This document shows, piece after piece, positions 9,843 to 20,462 of a DNA stretch of 64,000 bases. Each line of letters opens with the position of its first letter. The stretch's first letter is position 1. The position numbers and the translations under genes are program-made. The stretch is from Trichomonas vaginalis G3 (lineage: Eukaryota; Parabasalia; Trichomonadida; Trichomonadidae), in the NCBI RefSeq assembly GCF_026262505.1, contig NC_067208.1, forward strand, positions 9,805,962-9,869,961, read 5' to 3'. Below the pieces are notes generated by a model. It had not been told where the DNA came from. It searched no databases and saw only the letters and a list, made by a program, of their open reading frames with translations.

Positions 9843-10594
9843 GATGTTTAAGTATATCTGCAGAAATGTATGATTATAAAAAAGTTGTGTTCTTACGGAG
9901 ATTCTGAATGAAAAAAATTAATGGTTCTGTTATTGGATCATATGAAAGAGAAAAAAAGAATGTTTTGAATGCAATGTTAAACATGTATTAGAATTTGTAT
10001 GGAAATTCTGTATTTTTTGGTATGATATAGCAGAAATAATAATATTTGTTGAATTTTCGTATTCTAAAATGAGTTTAAGAGATAGTTTCAGAGAAAGATT
10101 TGTAATTGATGGTGAATAGTTACATCAAAAGAATATACAAAGAGATCTAAAGTTGTTGTGTGTTAATTTATGAAAAGTTATGAAATATTGGTATCTATTT
10201 CAAGTAATTTGTAAGGAATCATAATGTTTGTATAATACTAATGGTGTTAGATATGTTAAAACACAATCAAAGTATCTTGTTCTTGCAAGATATGATAATT
10301 GTGAATCTGATTCATATGGTGATACGATATACGCGATGCATTCTTTTATAAGTTCTTTCTTCAATTGATTTTTGATAATATTCAAATGCTGATGGTAATC
10401 GTCGTTCTATTTAAAATTGATGAGCAATAAGTAATCGATCACGTCGCTCTTCTTGAAGCTTCTAATTTGTCATAAACTTGGCTGCTTGACAATCAAAAAC
10501 AATAACAGGGGTGAGGCCAAATTTTTAAATAGCCATGATACGACTCATTAAAAATATTGACAAGGGAAGTAACTTTCTGAAGTTTACATTTCTT
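9833..10594. repeat. Direct repeat, copy 2 (first copy 6434-7306)
   Basis: Nearly identical to 6434-6990 and more diverged beyond. It abuts the RPA2-like gene on one side and the right inverted end of the segment on the other. Confidence 0.8.
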
Positions 10595-10631
10595 TTAAGG
10601 GTGTACTCCGACCCATTCAATTTTAGGGCAC

Positions 10632-11147
10632 ATAAACTGCCTCCCCCTGAATTAAATATTTGATATTAAGAAATGATAATATGATATATTTATAGAATGA
10701 TATGAGGTCTATTAAATAAAAGAGAATTGCAATTAATTATCACTTAAAATTTTGAAATATTTTATTGTTTTTAGAAGTATAATTAAGATCTCATTATAAC
10801 TCCATATTGAAAGCTTGGAATGGAGAAAACTCTTCGTGGTGCTATAGAATATATAGTTATATATATGTACCCAAGTCCATGTCTCAATATTTCAAGTATT
10901 TGAGATACTTATGTTTGTTGCAAGCACTCCTAAAATTGCTGGAATTTATATGAAAAATAGTAAATGTAACATATCTTTTTTTCCTCAAGAGGCAGTGACA
11001 TTGCTCAACGAGAAATAGATACATATACCTATAATACATACTACCACGAAGAGCTTTGTTTCCTAAAATTCCAAATTTTTGAGAAAAATCAAATTTTGTA
11101 AAAAAATACTAAAAACTTAACTTCATTTCGAGCTAAACTACGGATGT
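10632..11147. other. AT-rich non-coding region with a MITE-like inverted pair
   Basis: No gene. CTCTTCGTGGT (10830-10840) faces ACCACGAAGAG (11043-11053), and similarity between the two sides extends for about 30-40 bp, so a small non-autonomous element of about 250 bp may lie at 10815-11068. Confidence 0.4.
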
Positions 11148-11722
11148 AGGGTTGTACAAACTGGCACGCCTGCTGGCACACCTTTTTTGGCCAGCTGGCA
11201 CGATTTTTTAAAAAAACACATTAAAAAAGTCACTTTTTGCCCCATCTAATGAGATTTTTTTACAATTTTTTCCCCTTATTTTTCAATTTAGATATGATTT
11301 TAAGCTCTCCAAATTGAAGTTTACCTGATGTTTCTTAGTTTTTATGATAATAAAATGTTGCAAAGTTGAGTTTGGATTCAATAAATTTAAGAAAATTTTA
11401 TTTTACAATGAAATTATAAGAAAGGATGTTTCTATCCTATGTCAAAGAGAATACATTTGTAGATCCCGACTTTTGACATGGTTGAAAATTCCAAAAAAAA
11501 ATTCAAAATTTAAAAAAAAAATTAAAAAATATAAATTTCATGTTAAAAAATGATTTTTGAATTTTTTTGGAAAAATAGAATGTCATATTTTTATGTTTTA
11601 TTGCTATTTTTTACGAAATCAATAAAATATTTGTTAATTTGGCTGAGATTATAAATAAAATCTTTCTAAATCTTGCAATTGATTGCTAAAATCTGTTTTA
11701 TGTATTAATTGGCATTGAGATT
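11148..11722. mobile_element. Left end of a second copy of repeat X
   Basis: AGGGTTGTACAAACTGGCAC at 11148-11167 is the exact inverse of the X terminus at 58813-58832. A GC-rich stretch with repeated CTGGCAC boxes follows, then AT-rich DNA up to the outer Polinton. TA flanks both ends, too short to be evidence of a target duplication. No gene is seen here. Confidence 0.6.
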
Positions 11723-12017
11723 AAAAAAAAGGTAGTGGGGCTTCCAGGCACTTCGTGCCCTCTGGCCCTGAAGATGTTTAGTATAAATGAAGTTTTTATT
11801 CGAAGGGCTTCCAGGCACTTCGTGCCCTCTAGCCCTGAAGATGTTTAGTATAAATGAAGTTTATATTCGGAGGGCTTCCAGGCGCGTTGCGCCCTCTAGC
11901 CCATAAGAAATTTTGCCCAAGACCCAAGAGGAGGACCGAACCCCAGCCCTCTAGCCCATAAGAAATTTTGCCCAAGACCCAAGAGGAGGACCGAACCCCA
12001 GCCGACCAGCCGGTGAC
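11723..12017. repeat. Left terminal inverted repeat of the outer Polinton
   Basis: Contains three 67-bp subunits, each beginning GGGCTTCCAGGC and carrying a GC-rich mini-hairpin (GGCACTTCGTGCC twice, GGCGCGTTGCGCC once). A 55-bp block is tandemly doubled only on this side. It matches 57306-57545 inverted. Confidence 0.93.
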
Positions 12018-12112
12018 ACTTTTCTGTCACTTTTCGCAAATTATATATGTTTTCATGTTTTGTCACTTTTCTGTCACTTTTCGGGTAAAAACATTTTTAT
12101 TATTATATATAA

Positions 12113-12931
12113 ATGAATTTTACAAAACCGCCGTTACCGTTCTTTGGAAATAAGAGTAGATGTAAAGATATTATATTGAGAGAACTTAAGAAACTATCGA
12201 ATGGTCTAACATTTGTAGATTTGTTCGGTGGAAGTTTCTATATATCCCATTTATGTCATACAATATTCCCAGACTCAAAGATTATATGCAATGACTTCGA
12301 CAACTATATGGACCGTCTCAAACATATTCCAGACACAAACAATATATTGAAAGAGTTAAAAGAAAAGATACCTATAGGTAAGATGGAACGTATACCATTA
12401 GATAAGAAAAATATTGTGAGAGAGGTTTTGAAAAAAGCAGAATATATAGACTGGGATAGTATATCTGCTAGACTATTATATAGTGGTGCTATAAGAGCTC
12501 ATGACATTGAAACACTTATGTCAAAAGTTTTATATCTTAACTATACAAATGTTTTCAAAGAGGACATAGAAAAATATATTGAGGGTATAGAGTTTGTGAG
12601 ATGTCATTGGACAGAGTTGTATGAAAAATATAAAGACAAGGAAAATGTTTTCTTTATAGTGGACCCGCCGTTCTATAACACATGGGATTTTCAATACCAA
12701 GTAGACTGGACTTTGAGAGACTCTTTAGAAACTTTAGACGTTATACATAACCATCCATGCTTTTACTTTACATCCGATAAAAGTGGTTTGGAAACCGTTA
12801 TGAGATGGTTAGAGGACATACATGACTATGTGTTTAAATATGACAAGATAGAATATGAGAGAGGTCCTATAAACTGGAGAAAGTGTCACAATAAAGAAAT
12901 TTTATTAGTAAGTAAATGTGGTTTGAAATAG
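12113..12931 (+). CDS. Dam-like adenine-N6 DNA methyltransferase (D12 class)
   Basis: 272 aa, about the usual size for Dam-type enzymes. Residues 9-15 (PFFGNKS) and 35-40 (VDLFGG) match the S-adenosylmethionine-binding motif I region, and residues 184-187 (DPPF, followed by YNT) match the catalytic DPPY motif IV. Such enzymes methylate adenine N6, often in GATC; the target here cannot be read from sequence. It is the first gene inside the left inverted repeat. The start is the ATG at 12113, about 15 bases after a T-rich ATTTTTATTATT tract. Prokaryote-like and not a core Polinton gene, so probably acquired. The frame is open throughout. Confidence 0.85.
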   Translation: MNFTKPPLPFFGNKSRCKDIILRELKKLSNGLTFVDLFGGSFYISHLCHTIFPDSKIICNDFDNYMDRLKHIPDTNNILKELKEKIPIGKMERIPLDKKNIVREVLKKAEYIDWDSISARLLYSGAIRAHDIETLMSKVLYLNYTNVFKEDIEKYIEGIEFVRCHWTELYEKYKDKENVFFIVDPPFYNTWDFQYQVDWTLRDSLETLDVIHNHPCFYFTSDKSGLETVMRWLEDIHDYVFKYDKIEYERGPINWRKCHNKEILLVSKCGLK

Positions 12932-13047
12932 GACTACTTGTTTTAGGTTTTTTCCATTGTGTCATTTATTTATTTGACGTGGCAGAAAAGTACAGAGAAT
13001 ATGAAGATGAACCAATGCCTGCAAATGTTCAGCATATGTACTCGTAA
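12916..13047 (+). CDS. Small single-pass membrane protein (43 aa)
   Basis: It starts at an ATG 16 bases before the methyltransferase stop codon, in another frame. It reads MWFEIGLLVLGFFHCVIYLF, a hydrophobic segment, then an acidic tail (REYEDEPMPAN). No family recognised. The overlap with the upstream gene and the typical membrane-anchor layout support it, but it is very short. Confidence 0.45.
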   Translation: MWFEIGLLVLGFFHCVIYLFDVAEKYREYEDEPMPANVQHMYS

Positions 13048-13070
13048 GAGATATTTTTATCTAATATTAA

Positions 13071-13433
13071 ATGGACGCACAGAACTTAGCGAATGCACAG
13101 CAACCTGGACAACCAAACCCAGAGAATATTCCAAATGAAGTTAGAATACAAACTGCAATGGCAAACTATGGTCAAGTGCCAACAGATGTACAAATGCAAA
13201 CTGCCATGTCAAATGACGCTGCGTTAGGTTTGCCACCATGGTATGCAAATATGAGATGGAAAGAGTTTTATACAAACCCTGAAGTGGGATATAAACAACT
13301 TTATGCAGATGACGCGAACACAGGAGTTGACCCAGAATATGTTTTCTACCAGAGGAGAAACAGAATGTATGAGCTCCAGTTAAAGAATGCTATGGAACTC
13401 AACAGGAAACGTAAGAGACTAGGCGGACATTAG
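13071..13433 (+). CDS. Outer Polinton protein of unknown function (120 aa)
   Basis: Open frame from an ATG preceded by ATTTTTATCTAATATTAA. The N-terminal half is rich in Gln, Asn and Pro and contains a near-repeat (VRIQTAMANYGQVP, then VQMQTAMSNDAALG). The C-terminus is basic (NRKRKRLGGH). It lies between the methyltransferase and a glycine-rich small protein, in the same direction. A virion or core-associated protein is possible but not shown. Confidence 0.55.
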   Translation: MDAQNLANAQQPGQPNPENIPNEVRIQTAMANYGQVPTDVQMQTAMSNDAALGLPPWYANMRWKEFYTNPEVGYKQLYADDANTGVDPEYVFYQRRNRMYELQLKNAMELNRKRKRLGGH

Positions 13434-13451
13434 ATTTTTACATATAGTAAA

Positions 13452-13694
13452 ATGGGTTTCTTCAGTAGTATTGGAAACTTCTTTCGAAATGTTGGAAGAG
13501 GTATATGGAATGGAATAAAATCTGTCGGAAGCGGAGTATGGAACGGAGTCAAAAATATTGGTAAAAGGGTAGGTCAGTTTGTTGGTATTATACCTAAAGA
13601 CCCTGAACCAGAAGAACAAGCTCCTGTTATACAACAGCCTGAACCTGCACCACAGTCTAGTTGGCAACCAAATCCAACACCTCAACCGTATTAA
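13452..13694 (+). CDS. Small glycine-rich amphipathic protein, minor-capsid-like
   Basis: 80 aa. The N-terminal 45 residues alternate Gly with aromatic, aliphatic and basic residues (GFFSSIGNFFRNVGRGIWNG, then VWNGVKNIGKRVG), the pattern of membrane-active minor capsid proteins such as adenovirus pVI and the Polinton PX-type proteins. The C-terminal half is a Pro/Gln tail. It starts 18 bases after the previous stop region, with a TTTTTACATATAG tract before the ATG. Function is inferred from composition only. Similar small proteins are encoded at 17330 and 40504. Confidence 0.5.
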   Translation: MGFFSSIGNFFRNVGRGIWNGIKSVGSGVWNGVKNIGKRVGQFVGIIPKDPEPEEQAPVIQQPEPAPQSSWQPNPTPQPY

Positions 13695-13698
13695 AAAA

Positions 13699-14545
13699 TT
13701 ATATTTTTATCGTTCGATAGTAGTTGTATATGAAACTAAGTTCTAAGTAAAACGCATGGTATAATGGAATTATTCTTTTTCTTCCATCTGTAGTAAACCA
13801 TACTTGAAAGTCTGAAATACTTCCACTTGGTGGTTCGTATAACTTTGTAGGTTTTTCGTAAAAGTCATTTGCCAAGCATAAGAAAGAGTTTTGGGCGCCA
13901 GAAAATGAAGCATGAACAATAATAGCATCTGGGTCGAAAACATCTTTAAATAAATATGGTTCATCTCTTGCATATCGACTGTAGATATTTGCTAAAGGAG
14001 GTTCAACTTTCTGATTTAACATTCTTTGCAAATAATACCATGACATTGCAGTGAATTCTGTATATATTTGTTCGTCTTTATTTGGATTGTCTTCGTAGAT
14101 TTGAAATGACACTTGTGAATTTTGTTTGTCATATACAATTCTCACATAAAGTGTGCTATCGGTATTCGCATATTCATCAGCATATTTTGCATAACATGAA
14201 TTTATTTTATCTTCTATATTTTTTAATGCAGCCTGTAGAGAAGATGAGAGGTCAACTTGTATTAGCTCAATTTCTTCCCACATTTTTCGTTTCCCTTCAG
14301 ATGTATAATCTATATGAAACCTTACAATAAATAGAAAACTTTTATCTTCTACAGACACAAACTTTATTCTTCGAAAGCCAATAGCTTTTGTGACAGATGG
14401 GTCTCTTAACCATCTTAATGGGTAGTCAAAACGATAGCCTTCATGCTTTACGGTATCTGTCTCAAACTTTTGACCGACATTAGTAAAAAGTTCATCTAAT
14501 GGTTTAGTTGTAGCAACTCTAGAATTTTTTTCTATTGGAAGTATA
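13699..14545 (-). pseudogene. FxYPxxW-family Polinton protein, copy in the outer left arm
   Basis: The clear frame is 13699-14358, and similarity to relatives continues to about 14545. Shared marks are YRFDYPLRW near the N-terminus and VWFTTDGRKRIIPLYHAFYL plus LELSFIYNYY at the C-terminus. A close relative lies at 42337-43200, and more distant ones at 24036 and 39397. Other features: AKYADEYANTDSTLYVRI and an NSFLCLANDFYEKPTKLYEP block. Found in both elements in several copies, so probably structural or host-facing. No function is known to me. Treated as a fossil copy. Confidence 0.55.
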
Positions 14546-14562
14546 TTTTATCTATAATAAAA

Positions 14563-16361
14563 ATGTCAAATGAAACAGCGTCTATGAGAGAAATACAACA
14601 CAACCGACAACTCATTATGCAAGCTCTAAATAAGAACACAACAAACTTTTCAAACTATGCTAAAATATCTGAGTCATTGAAAGAAGGAAACTTAAAACTG
14701 ACAATAACCCTATGACAGATGAGTTTCTATTTCAAGACAATAAGAACAATACTGTCTGTATAAATCCAACAAAAGGAACTTTAAACGAGAAACCTATAAA
14801 TGAACTTCTTTTGAAAGCAGATGTTGACAACAAAGCTGACAAAGAATATGTAGACGATGCAATAGCAAAAGAAGAAGAAAGAGCTAACAATGCTTATGCA
14901 ACAAAAGAACATACTCATCCTGAACTAGCAGACAAAACATATGTTGACAATAAAATGTCAAGTGAAGTGACAAGAGCTGAAAACGAATATTCTAAAAAGA
15001 CTCATATACATTATATTAACCAAATACCAAGTCTTAAGGAAACATTAGAGACAAAAGCAGATAAGACTCATACACATTCTATATCTGATATTACAAACTT
15101 ACAAGAAACCTTAAACAGGAAAAGTGCCGTTGGACATACACATTCTATATCTGATATTACAAACTTACAAGAAACCTTAAACAGGAAAAGTGCCGTTGGA
15201 CATACACATTCTATATCTGATATTACAAACTTACAAGAAACCTTAAACAGGAAAAGTGCCGTTGGACATACACATACATCTTCTGAAATAACAGACTTAA
15301 ACGTTAGCCTTGAAAATAAAGCAGATAAAACATATGTCAATGAAATATACCAAAGTTTGATAGGAACAACAAAAAATATTGAAACTATTGTTGGTGACTT
15401 TTCTGTCAATGAAGAAAATAAATATTTTAGATGGCAGTTGGTACAGTCCTTAGAAAATGGTACACGGTATAAACTCATTCCGAAAAATAACAATGAAATG
15501 TATGTAAGCTATAAAAAGAATGATAGTACACAAGTTAAAGTTCCATTAGACAACAACTGCTACTTAAACTTATATGGAGACGAACAAAAAAATATTTAAG
15601 AGTTTATGAAATGGCAGATATGACATTGCCTGACCCAGCTCCGGCACCACATTATTATGACTATGGAGATGACGACAGAACACCACATGTAGATGAACAA
15701 AAGCTAACATTATATTAGATTATTATAGATATAAAAGATATAATGCAATAGAAAAAACGAGAATAGTATATTATACAGATGACAGAAATAAATATTATAG
15801 TCAAGATTTTACCTACCCTGAAAACATAAGATTATATTATAAAAAATATTCTGACACAAACCAGAAGAAACCTGAAATAGCTGCACTATATTTTAAGTTC
15901 AAAAGAGACAATCCTATAATATCTCATATGTTTGATTTAATGAACCCAGTAGTTCTATTTATACATCTATGGATGCAAGAAGTCCTCAAGTAATGTTTGG
16001 TGTTGGTGCATGTGAACAAATAGTCGACAGGTTTTTGTATTGTGCAAACTCTTCAAAGGAAACAGGTGGAAGTAAAACGATTTCAGGTGAAAATTTACCT
16101 GCACACAGTCATTACATAGATTTAAGTACATCTCAAGCAGGTTGGCATAAGCATAGATATTGGGATTGGTCAGGAATGACAAAAGGTAAAGGATATGATG
16201 TTAAAGACGACGTTAAGTTTGCTATAAATTGTTACTCGAGTGACACTCAGGGAGAAGGAAACCATACACATTTCGTTTCAGGATATACACAAACAACGGG
16301 ACAAAGTAAAGAATACATGCCACCTTACATGACAGTTTACGCATGGTATAGAATTGCTTAG
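14563..16361 (+). pseudogene. Phage-tail-fibre-like fibre gene of the outer Polinton
   Basis: The region encodes fibre features in order. The longest open part, 14712-15599 (295 codons), has three near-identical 27-residue repeats with THSISDITNLQETLNRKS and GHTH, plus KADKTYV units, as in phage tail fibres with HTH repeats. The last part, 15969-16361, has VGACEQIVDRFLYC, ENLPAHSHYI and YMPPYMTVYAWYRIA, features of phage tail-collar or receptor-binding tips. A small Asp-rich segment lies at 15611-15718. The region has a few interruptions. Similar features recur at 33498-36409 in the inner element. It was probably taken from a bacteriophage-like source and would act in attachment. Confidence 0.7.
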
Positions 16362-17311
16362 TCGTCATTTTCAACTTCTTTAGCATATTCGTCAGAAGTT
16401 GTCTTATATTTGTTAGGAACTGTCTTTGAAAGTATACCACCTTGAACTTTGACAAGTTTGAAACGAGGTCTGACAATAGTAGTTTTATCTTCTGCTTGCA
16501 GTGTGTACATTTTGCCATGTTTGCCTAAAACTTCATAATATTCTCTTGTATACTTTCTTCTATTTTTACGAACACGAATGTGAGTACCTGTCGGTTCCCA
16601 TTGTTGTCATAGTCAATAGTATTTTCATATGGGTCGCGTTTAGTATTTCTATTTTTACTTTGTCACCTTTCTGAAGTTTGAAGCCCGGCATTCTTTCTTG
16701 TTTGTCTCTTTTGACTAAATTATTAAATATATAGTCTTTCTCTAAGTCAGGGTTGTTTTTCATTTCTTCGGGGAGTGGTTTCCCAAACCTTTTTGTTTAC
16801 GGTTATTGTAAATATTTAAAACTTGTCTCATCTTTGCCATGGAGAAGTGTCTATACTTGTCGTCATATGACATTTCATTTGCTTCACCACCTTGTGGTTG
16901 GTTTAAGTCTCTTAAGATTTTTATACAACCGTCAATGACACCAAGAGCAGATGGTTTTGGTCGACAATGAAATATTGGTTTACATTTTTGAACGCAGATA
17001 GTTTTTTACATCATCTGATTTGAAAGAACTTTCACAGTCAGATGTCAGTTTTGTTGGATGGTATTTGTCAACGAATATTGTCAAAGCAGTTTTCACATCT
17101 AAAATATTTTTGGACCATAATGGTATGGCTTCACAGTATCTTGTGTTTTGACCAACAAATATTAACCAGTATGGAGGTCCATCTGTTCTAACTCTCGGAA
17201 TGTTTTCCAAGATATCCATAAACCAAGCATTTGTGTTGAACTAAAGATTTTTATCATGAGTGCTTTCTTTGTCGCTTTAGAAACATAGGGGTCCTTGTTC
17301 GGATTCGTCAT
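16358..17311 (-). pseudogene. Polinton integrase (retroviral-type, DDE) of the outer element
   Basis: The minus strand shows DGPPYWLIFVGQNTRYCEAI, VDKYHPTKLTSDCESSFKSD and LNIYNNRKQKGLGN, matching the rve integrase core around its acidic residues. Downstream, FKLQKGDKVKIEIL and a chromodomain or SH3-like tail complete the Polinton pattern. It would insert element ends into DNA, making 6-bp duplications. Its stop codon overlaps the stop of the convergent fibre gene. Several interruptions are visible. The gene is single in this element. Confidence 0.75.
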
Positions 17312-17329
17312 TTTTTACCCTGTAAGAAA

Positions 17330-17728
17330 TGGGTTTATTTGGCGCATTAGCAGGAGTCGCATCTAGATTTTACCCGCAGTGGGAACAATAGCCAGAGGTG
17401 TATTTGGAGTTGGAAGGAAGATTTTGAGTACATTAGGTATACTTAAAGAGAAAGCACAACCTATTATACAAACTGTACAGAAAGGTTGGGATGTAGCACA
17501 AGATGCAACAAATCTTATTCCAATCCTGAAACAAGAGGAAAAGTTCAAGGATGGATGGACAATGTAGGAAGACAAGCAGGAAACTATTATAACAAAGCAA
17601 ATGACTACTATAACCAAGCAGACACTATATGGACCAAGGTGAAAGATTCTTTAACAGAGGATATAACCATGCACAACAGTGGGTAAACAATAACCAACCG
17701 CAACCACCTCAAACGTGGGGAATGTAAA
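17330..17728 (+). pseudogene. Small minor-capsid-like gene, interrupted
   Basis: MGLFGALAGVASRFYPQ at the start and a RGVFGVGRKILSTLG block resemble the glycine-rich amphipathic proteins encoded at 13452 and 40504. The later part is rich in Asn, Tyr and Gln (NYYNKANDYYNQAD) and ends in a Pro-rich tail. It lies 18 bases from the divergent integrase start. Not one open frame. Confidence 0.4.
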
Positions 17729-17746
17729 TTTTTTTACTGAGATGAA

Positions 17747-17899
17747 ATGAACAATGCAGCATTGAGACAAATGGGTTCAAGATGGATTTGTCGGCTTCCA
17801 GCAGTTACACCACGTGTTTGTAAAGTTCTTCCTATACCTCAGGAAGTTTTAGACCGACTTAAAAAACCTAAACAACCAGTTGAAAACAAACCAAACTAA
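17747..17899 (+). CDS. Small basic protein (50 aa)
   Basis: It starts MNNAALRQMGSRWICRLPAV and ends with a Lys/Pro/Asn tail. Preceded by ATTTTTTTACTGAGATGAA, a leader repeated before the next gene at 17925. Small basic peptides of adenovirus-like genomes often bind DNA in the virion; that role is a guess. Confidence 0.4.
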   Translation: MNNAALRQMGSRWICRLPAVTPRVCKVLPIPQEVLDRLKKPKQPVENKPN

Positions 17900-17924
17900 A
17901 ATTTTTTACTGAGATGAAATGACC

Positions 17925-18500
17925 GAAGAAGTTGAAACGGTAGATTGACACCACAAACAAAAAGTTCAGAACCATTGTCAAAACCTGTCAAAGAACTTAC
18001 AGATGAAAGAAAAATTCAATAATAGAAAGTGCCAGGTCTGGAAATACAAACCCTAACTATAAAGTCACTTTTCATAAAAATGGAACGGCTAGTTCTCAAA
18101 AAAGAAACAGACTCTCACAAATAAAATATTGAAGTCTGAAGGAGCTTTCGAGACAACAGATGGAAAAGTTTACTTCACTGACCAACAGTTCATTATAGAA
18201 CATCTCATTGACTTAGAGTCGAAATATTCTAAACTTTACAACAAACACAAAAAGTTGAAAGGAAAACAAAAACAAATGGCATATGATATTTATGAAGATG
18301 TTGACGACACAACTGTTCCTGCAGGTGAGGTAAAGTCAGAGGAACCGAAAAGTGACGAAAAACCGATAGAAGAAGAAAAAACCAAAACTGAAGATAAACC
18401 AAAACCAAAGTTTAGTTTCCAAACTAAACCAAGTCAACCTTCATTAGCTGGTATGGGTTGGCGTCAAAGACTTATGGCAGCAGGCGGTTATGTAAAGTAA
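17925..18500 (+). pseudogene. Lys/Glu-rich gene region, unknown
   Basis: The open part, about 18129-18500, encodes GKVYFTDQQFIIEHLIDLES, a basic coil (KHKKLKGKQKQM), a Glu/Lys/Pro-rich linker and the end GWRQRLMAAGGYVK. The upstream part from the ATG at 17925 is not continuous with it. Position among small capsid-like genes suggests a virion protein. No family recognised. Confidence 0.4.
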
Positions 18501-18544
18501 AGAAAAAATATTTTTTTATTTTTATAAAAATACCCCCATATAGA

Positions 18545-20220
18545 ATGGATAGAAAATCTGCTAGAATAAAAGCAGAGTTACAAAGATATGGTTGGAGAGT
18601 TTCGAAGAATTTTAAATATAGGAAGGGAAGACCCATAAAAGTTTATGACAAATTGTCTGGTCTTCGCTACGAAATGGATTTGGAAACAGCACGTGCCAAT
18701 TATCCAAACAGACTAGAGAGGTTAGAAGAAGAACGTCTTATGGACATGCCTTTCGATGTTAGTGAACCTCAAGTTGAAGGACCACGGCTTTGCCAGATTC
18801 TACTGGAAACATGACGAACAATTGCATCCTTTGAGAAGGAAAAAAGGAAAAGGTGAAGACGCACATGCTCCCATGGAAAGAACAAGATATGCATATGAAA
18901 AGTATCGTGAAGTTAGAAGTCAAATTACATCTGGTCGAACCTTTACAGTAAACTTTGACGAAGGAAAGAACAAAGAAGGCTTCATGGGAGTACTTGCTGC
19001 AATTCAAGACGGAAATAAGAAAGGACACAATCTCAAATTGACCATAACAGATTTGGATGTCACATTTACTATGCACATGGCAATGAACAAACAGCCGCAA
19101 AACTTCTTGACGCTTTCAAGACTACAAAGAGAGAACAAATGGTTGACTCCGACTCAGACATTTTGAATGCAATTGAAGGAATTGCAAGTGTCAAGTTCGA
19201 ATGGTACCAACCTAACCCTCAAGCAGTCAGACAACATGCTGGATACTTCCCCTTCATAAATAAGTCTGACATTGACTTGACAAGGTATGGAATTTACAAT
19301 TCAATTGAAACAATTGTCAATGAACCTTGCATTCTTACATGTCTCAGGAACTCTGGTCTTGTTACAGATGAGAAGATGAAGTATCTTGAGTCATGTGTGA
19401 AGACAAGGTACATTCTCAGAGGTCAATTGGCAAAAAATTGCACCGTTGGCAAATGTCAATATCCGAGTCAACATACCTACAGCTAAAGGTTCTTCACATG
19501 ACGACTATGTTGTTGACAAAGACTTACCATGGTTGAAGATTGTAATTGTCCACAACCACTTCATTTGAACGAAAGTCTTACAAACCCATTCTTTGGTAAA
19601 AGTAAGTGCAACATTGTCAGAGCTGTAAACATTCTTTTCGAGAAAGGTTTGTTGGAACCAATTCCAGATGACAAGCTGACAGAAACTTTTGTACCAAAAG
19701 ACGAAACAAACATTTCATTGTTAGCAAGACCAAAAGTTGTTCCAGACAAAGTTCTAGTACAAAAGAAGTACACAATTCCACAAGGAGTTGGTATGTTCGG
19801 ATACCAACCTGAACCAGAAGAACTTCCAATGAGGTTGCAAGAACTTCAAGATGCTATAAACAAACTTCCATTGAGACATCCAATTGACGTCAAATTGTAT
19901 TGGAGAGCATCTGAGTTAGGTCAGAAGGTTTTATATGAAACAGGTTGCTTCGACGATGTTTATGAGATAACAGGAGAAGTTTCTCAGAAGATAAGAGACT
20001 CACTTGAATTTCCACAAACTGGACCAATTGGTTGCGACAAGTTCGACTCAGATGAAAAGATATACTATGTCGACCTTAACGCTGCATACATGAGGTTTGT
20101 CCAATATATTCCGACTGGAATTCCAAACGAAGATGGTGAGTTCCCGGGAAGGAACTATACAGTTGGAAAAGTCATACAACAACTGTATGATATTAGGAAA
20201 GCTTCAAACCCCAAACTTGC
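18545..20220 (+). pseudogene. Divergent family-B-like DNA polymerase, first part
   Basis: It begins with a basic leader (MDRKSARIKAELQRYGWRVS) after a T-rich tract and a CCCCCATATAG sequence. Near 20063 it encodes YYVDLNAAYMRF, a motif-A-like D-x-N-x-x-Y box. Motifs B and C lie past the inner Polinton, at 41710-42163. The inner element was inserted between motifs A and B at 20221. N-terminal regions before motif A show no clear exonuclease boxes. Additional interruptions are present. It differs strongly from the pPolB of the inner element, so the two are not simple orthologues. Confidence 0.6.
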
Positions 20221-20226
20221 AATGAC
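20221..20226. repeat. Left target-site duplication AATGAC
   Basis: AATGAC directly precedes the left inverted repeat at 20227 and occurs again at 41704-41709 directly after the right inverted repeat. Six bases is the length Polinton integrases produce. Confidence 0.95.
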
Positions 20227-20462
20227 AGTTAGTATGGTTAAGTTGGGTACGGCGGCACTGCGTTCCACCTTACACAAGTTAACCTTAAATATTTACGAAA
20301 CCGTTAACGTAAATTTTACAACACAACCATAACACCAACTTAACCTTAAATATTTACAAAACCATCTGACACATAAATGACTTCACTAACGAACTCACTA
20401 ATGTAAAAAATAAACGTTCTCACTATCGTTCTCACTAACGACTTCACTAAATGTTCTCATAT

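Larger units (their letters stand above)
3649..10631. mobile_element. Segment with inverted ends, holding a tandem duplication
   Basis: The left end (3649-3700) has GTGCCCTA and, about 30 bases further in, GGAGTACACCCTTAA. The right end (10595-10631) has the reverse complement of both boxes in mirrored order. Inside are two direct copies of a roughly 3.3-3.6 kb unit, 3701-7309 and 7310-10594. No transposase is seen, so it may be a non-autonomous element that captured host genes, or a duplication beside two inverted copies of a short element. Target duplications are not evident. Confidence 0.5.

Noticed and set aside
15068-15493. Minus-strand frame with repeated CVCPTALFLFKV
   Set aside because: Shadow of the fibre repeats on the plus strand.
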